This document shows, piece after piece, positions 5,659 through 6,442 of a DNA stretch of 6,442 nt (the stretch's first letter is position 1; each line of letters opens with the position of its first letter). The translations under genes were made by a program, and so were the position numbers. Below the pieces are notes generated by a model. That model was not told the origin of the DNA and ran no database searches. It saw nothing but the letters and a program-made list of their open reading frames with translations. Where the stretch lies: assembly GCA_900772695.1 (NCBI GenBank), contig CAAGRO010000269.1:1-6442 (forward strand), given 5' to 3'. The DNA is from an uncultured Oribacterium sp. GTDB lineage: Bacteria > Bacillota > Clostridia > Lachnospirales > Lachnospiraceae.

Positions 5659-5685
5659 GAGCGAAGAAACAAAAGGGAGGCGTCT

Positions 5686-6442
5686 ATGCCGAAGCCGAAG
5701 TGGAACCTGAATACGATTTACATTTCCGAGCGTCTGCAGGAGAGTCTGCGGCCGATTTCCCGCTGTGCGATGACGACGGTGGTGGCACCGATGGGCTATG
5801 GGAAGACGACGGCGGTGAACTGGTATCTCGCGGAGCGTGTCCGGGCAGAGGGGGCTGGCCGAACTGTGCGCGATGCGCAGGAGAAACGGTCGTCGCGTGA
5901 TGCGCGGGAGAAGCGGTCGGAGCAGGGTGCTGTCCGGTCTTTGCGGGAGGACCCGACCATCATCCGGATCAGCGTTTATTCCGATAACCTTGCGATTTTA
6001 TGGAGAAGTGTGCAGGACGCCTTCGCGCGCGCCGGCCTGGATTTCCTCCGGGACTACAGCTGCCCAACCGACGCGGCGGGTGCGGGGCTCCTGGTGGATG
6101 ATCTGTGCCATGCGCTCGCGGGAGAGGCGTCCTGTTTTATTTTTATCGATGATTTCCACCTGCTGACGGATCGGCGGGCCTCGGTCTTTCTGTGCATGCT
6201 GGCGCATCGCCTGCCGGCCAATGTGCATCTCATCGTCGCGAGTCGCGATCGGTTTCTGCCGGCGACGGAAGCCGTGCGGCTCGGGGCGAAGGTGTACCAG
6301 ATCGGGACGGAGCAGCTGCGACTCAACCACACGGAGCTCGCGATCTATGCGCATCGCTGTGGCACGGATCTCTCGGATGCGGAGGTCGAGAACCTGCTGT
6401 ACTCGAGCGAGGGCTGGTTCTCGGCGGTGTACCTGAATCTCC
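5686..6442 (+). CDS. MalT-like LuxR-family regulator, N-terminal ATPase part (3' end cut)
   Basis: The frame runs from ATG 5686, five bases after AAAAGGGAGG (5671-5680), to the window edge (252 codons). The N-terminal segment with ISERLQESL precedes Walker A APMGYGKTT (34-42). Walker B is FIFIDDFHLL (151-160), with the sensor-like VASRDRF at 184-190. GWFSAVYLNL at the edge matches the 'GW..al.L' motif of the MalT/STAND ATPase module. These proteins, usually 800-900 aa, bind ATP and an inducer, oligomerise, and activate promoters through a C-terminal LuxR-type HTH, which here would lie beyond the window. Residues from about 54 to 91, between Walker A and the RISVYSDN strand, form a charged Arg/Glu-rich insertion with an internal repeat. 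GC content returns to the high level of the first operon. The target genes cannot be inferred. Confidence 0.85.
   Translation, partial: MPKPKWNLNTIYISERLQESLRPISRCAMTTVVAPMGYGKTTAVNWYLAERVRAEGAGRTVRDAQEKRSSRDAREKRSEQGAVRSLREDPTIIRISVYSDNLAILWRSVQDAFARAGLDFLRDYSCPTDAAGAGLLVDDLCHALAGEASCFIFIDDFHLLTDRRASVFLCMLAHRLPANVHLIVASRDRFLPATEAVRLGAKVYQIGTEQLRLNHTELAIYAHRCGTDLSDAEVENLLYSSEGWFSAVYLNL
5869..5922 (+). repeat. 27-nt tandem duplication within the MalT-like gene
   Basis: Units at 5869-5895 and 5896-5922 match at 22 of 27 bases and encode RDAQEKRSS and RDAREKRSE. The duplication keeps the reading frame and lies in the charged insertion of the ATPase domain. Confidence 0.75.

Noticed and set aside
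5700..6166. Plus-strand ORFs in the other two frames over the start of the MalT-like gene
   Set aside because: The third frame from 5686 carries Walker A, Walker B and sensor motifs and runs to the window edge; the others are low-complexity shadows.

Overview
The window looks like a piece of chromosome from a fairly GC-rich member of the Bacillota, probably a Clostridia/Lachnospiraceae-type anaerobe. This is an inference. It rests on purine-rich Shine-Dalgarno sites of the AGGAGG type before nearly every gene, tightly packed same-strand genes, and the set of families present: a Lon-like AAA+ ATPase, an S51 peptidase-like protein, a Nif11-like small protein, a MalT-type LuxR regulator and hipBA. 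All seven well-supported genes are on the + strand. The first and last of the window are cut by its edges.

Positions 1-1331 hold the 3' part of a Lon-like AAA+ ATPase that stops where Lon would enter its protease domain, and whose Walker B aspartate is replaced by asparagine. After a 111-nt gap comes a compact four-gene run ending at a strong Rho-independent terminator (3909-3938). Its genes are a six-helix membrane protein resembling the AIG1/ADTRP (Pr6Pr) family (1443-2129), an S51 peptidase E-like protein with an added C-terminal membrane helix (2147-2986), a 96-aa Nif11-like protein overlapping it by one base (2986-3276), and an unrecognised 196-aa protein with an extremely acidic tail (3287-3877). 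The spacing suggests co-transcription. A possible theme is membrane-associated hydrolysis around a small Nif11-like peptide, but no function for the set can be read from sequence alone.

From about 3890 to 5660 the base composition drops: hand-counted 60-nt samples give 45-47% GC, against 65-70% in the flanking genes. This stretch carries a complete hipB-hipA toxin-antitoxin pair (4162-5551). The 5' region (3939-4161) is rich in inverted repeats that could be operators. The composition suggests that the module was acquired horizontally.

Between hipA and the next gene (5552-5685) there is a hairpin without a U-tract and a nested 56-nt dyad (5603-5658). One CCTCC element there can pair with any of three purine-rich partners, including the Shine-Dalgarno of the next gene. 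The window ends inside a high-GC gene (5686 to the edge) for a MalT-like, STAND-type ATPase regulator. Its ATPase domain carries a charged insertion containing a 27-nt tandem duplication.

No rRNA, tRNA, CRISPR array, insertion sequence or transposase was seen. The best candidates for something undescribed are the 1443-3877 operon, the protease-less Lon-like ATPase, and the structured leader before the MalT-like regulator.
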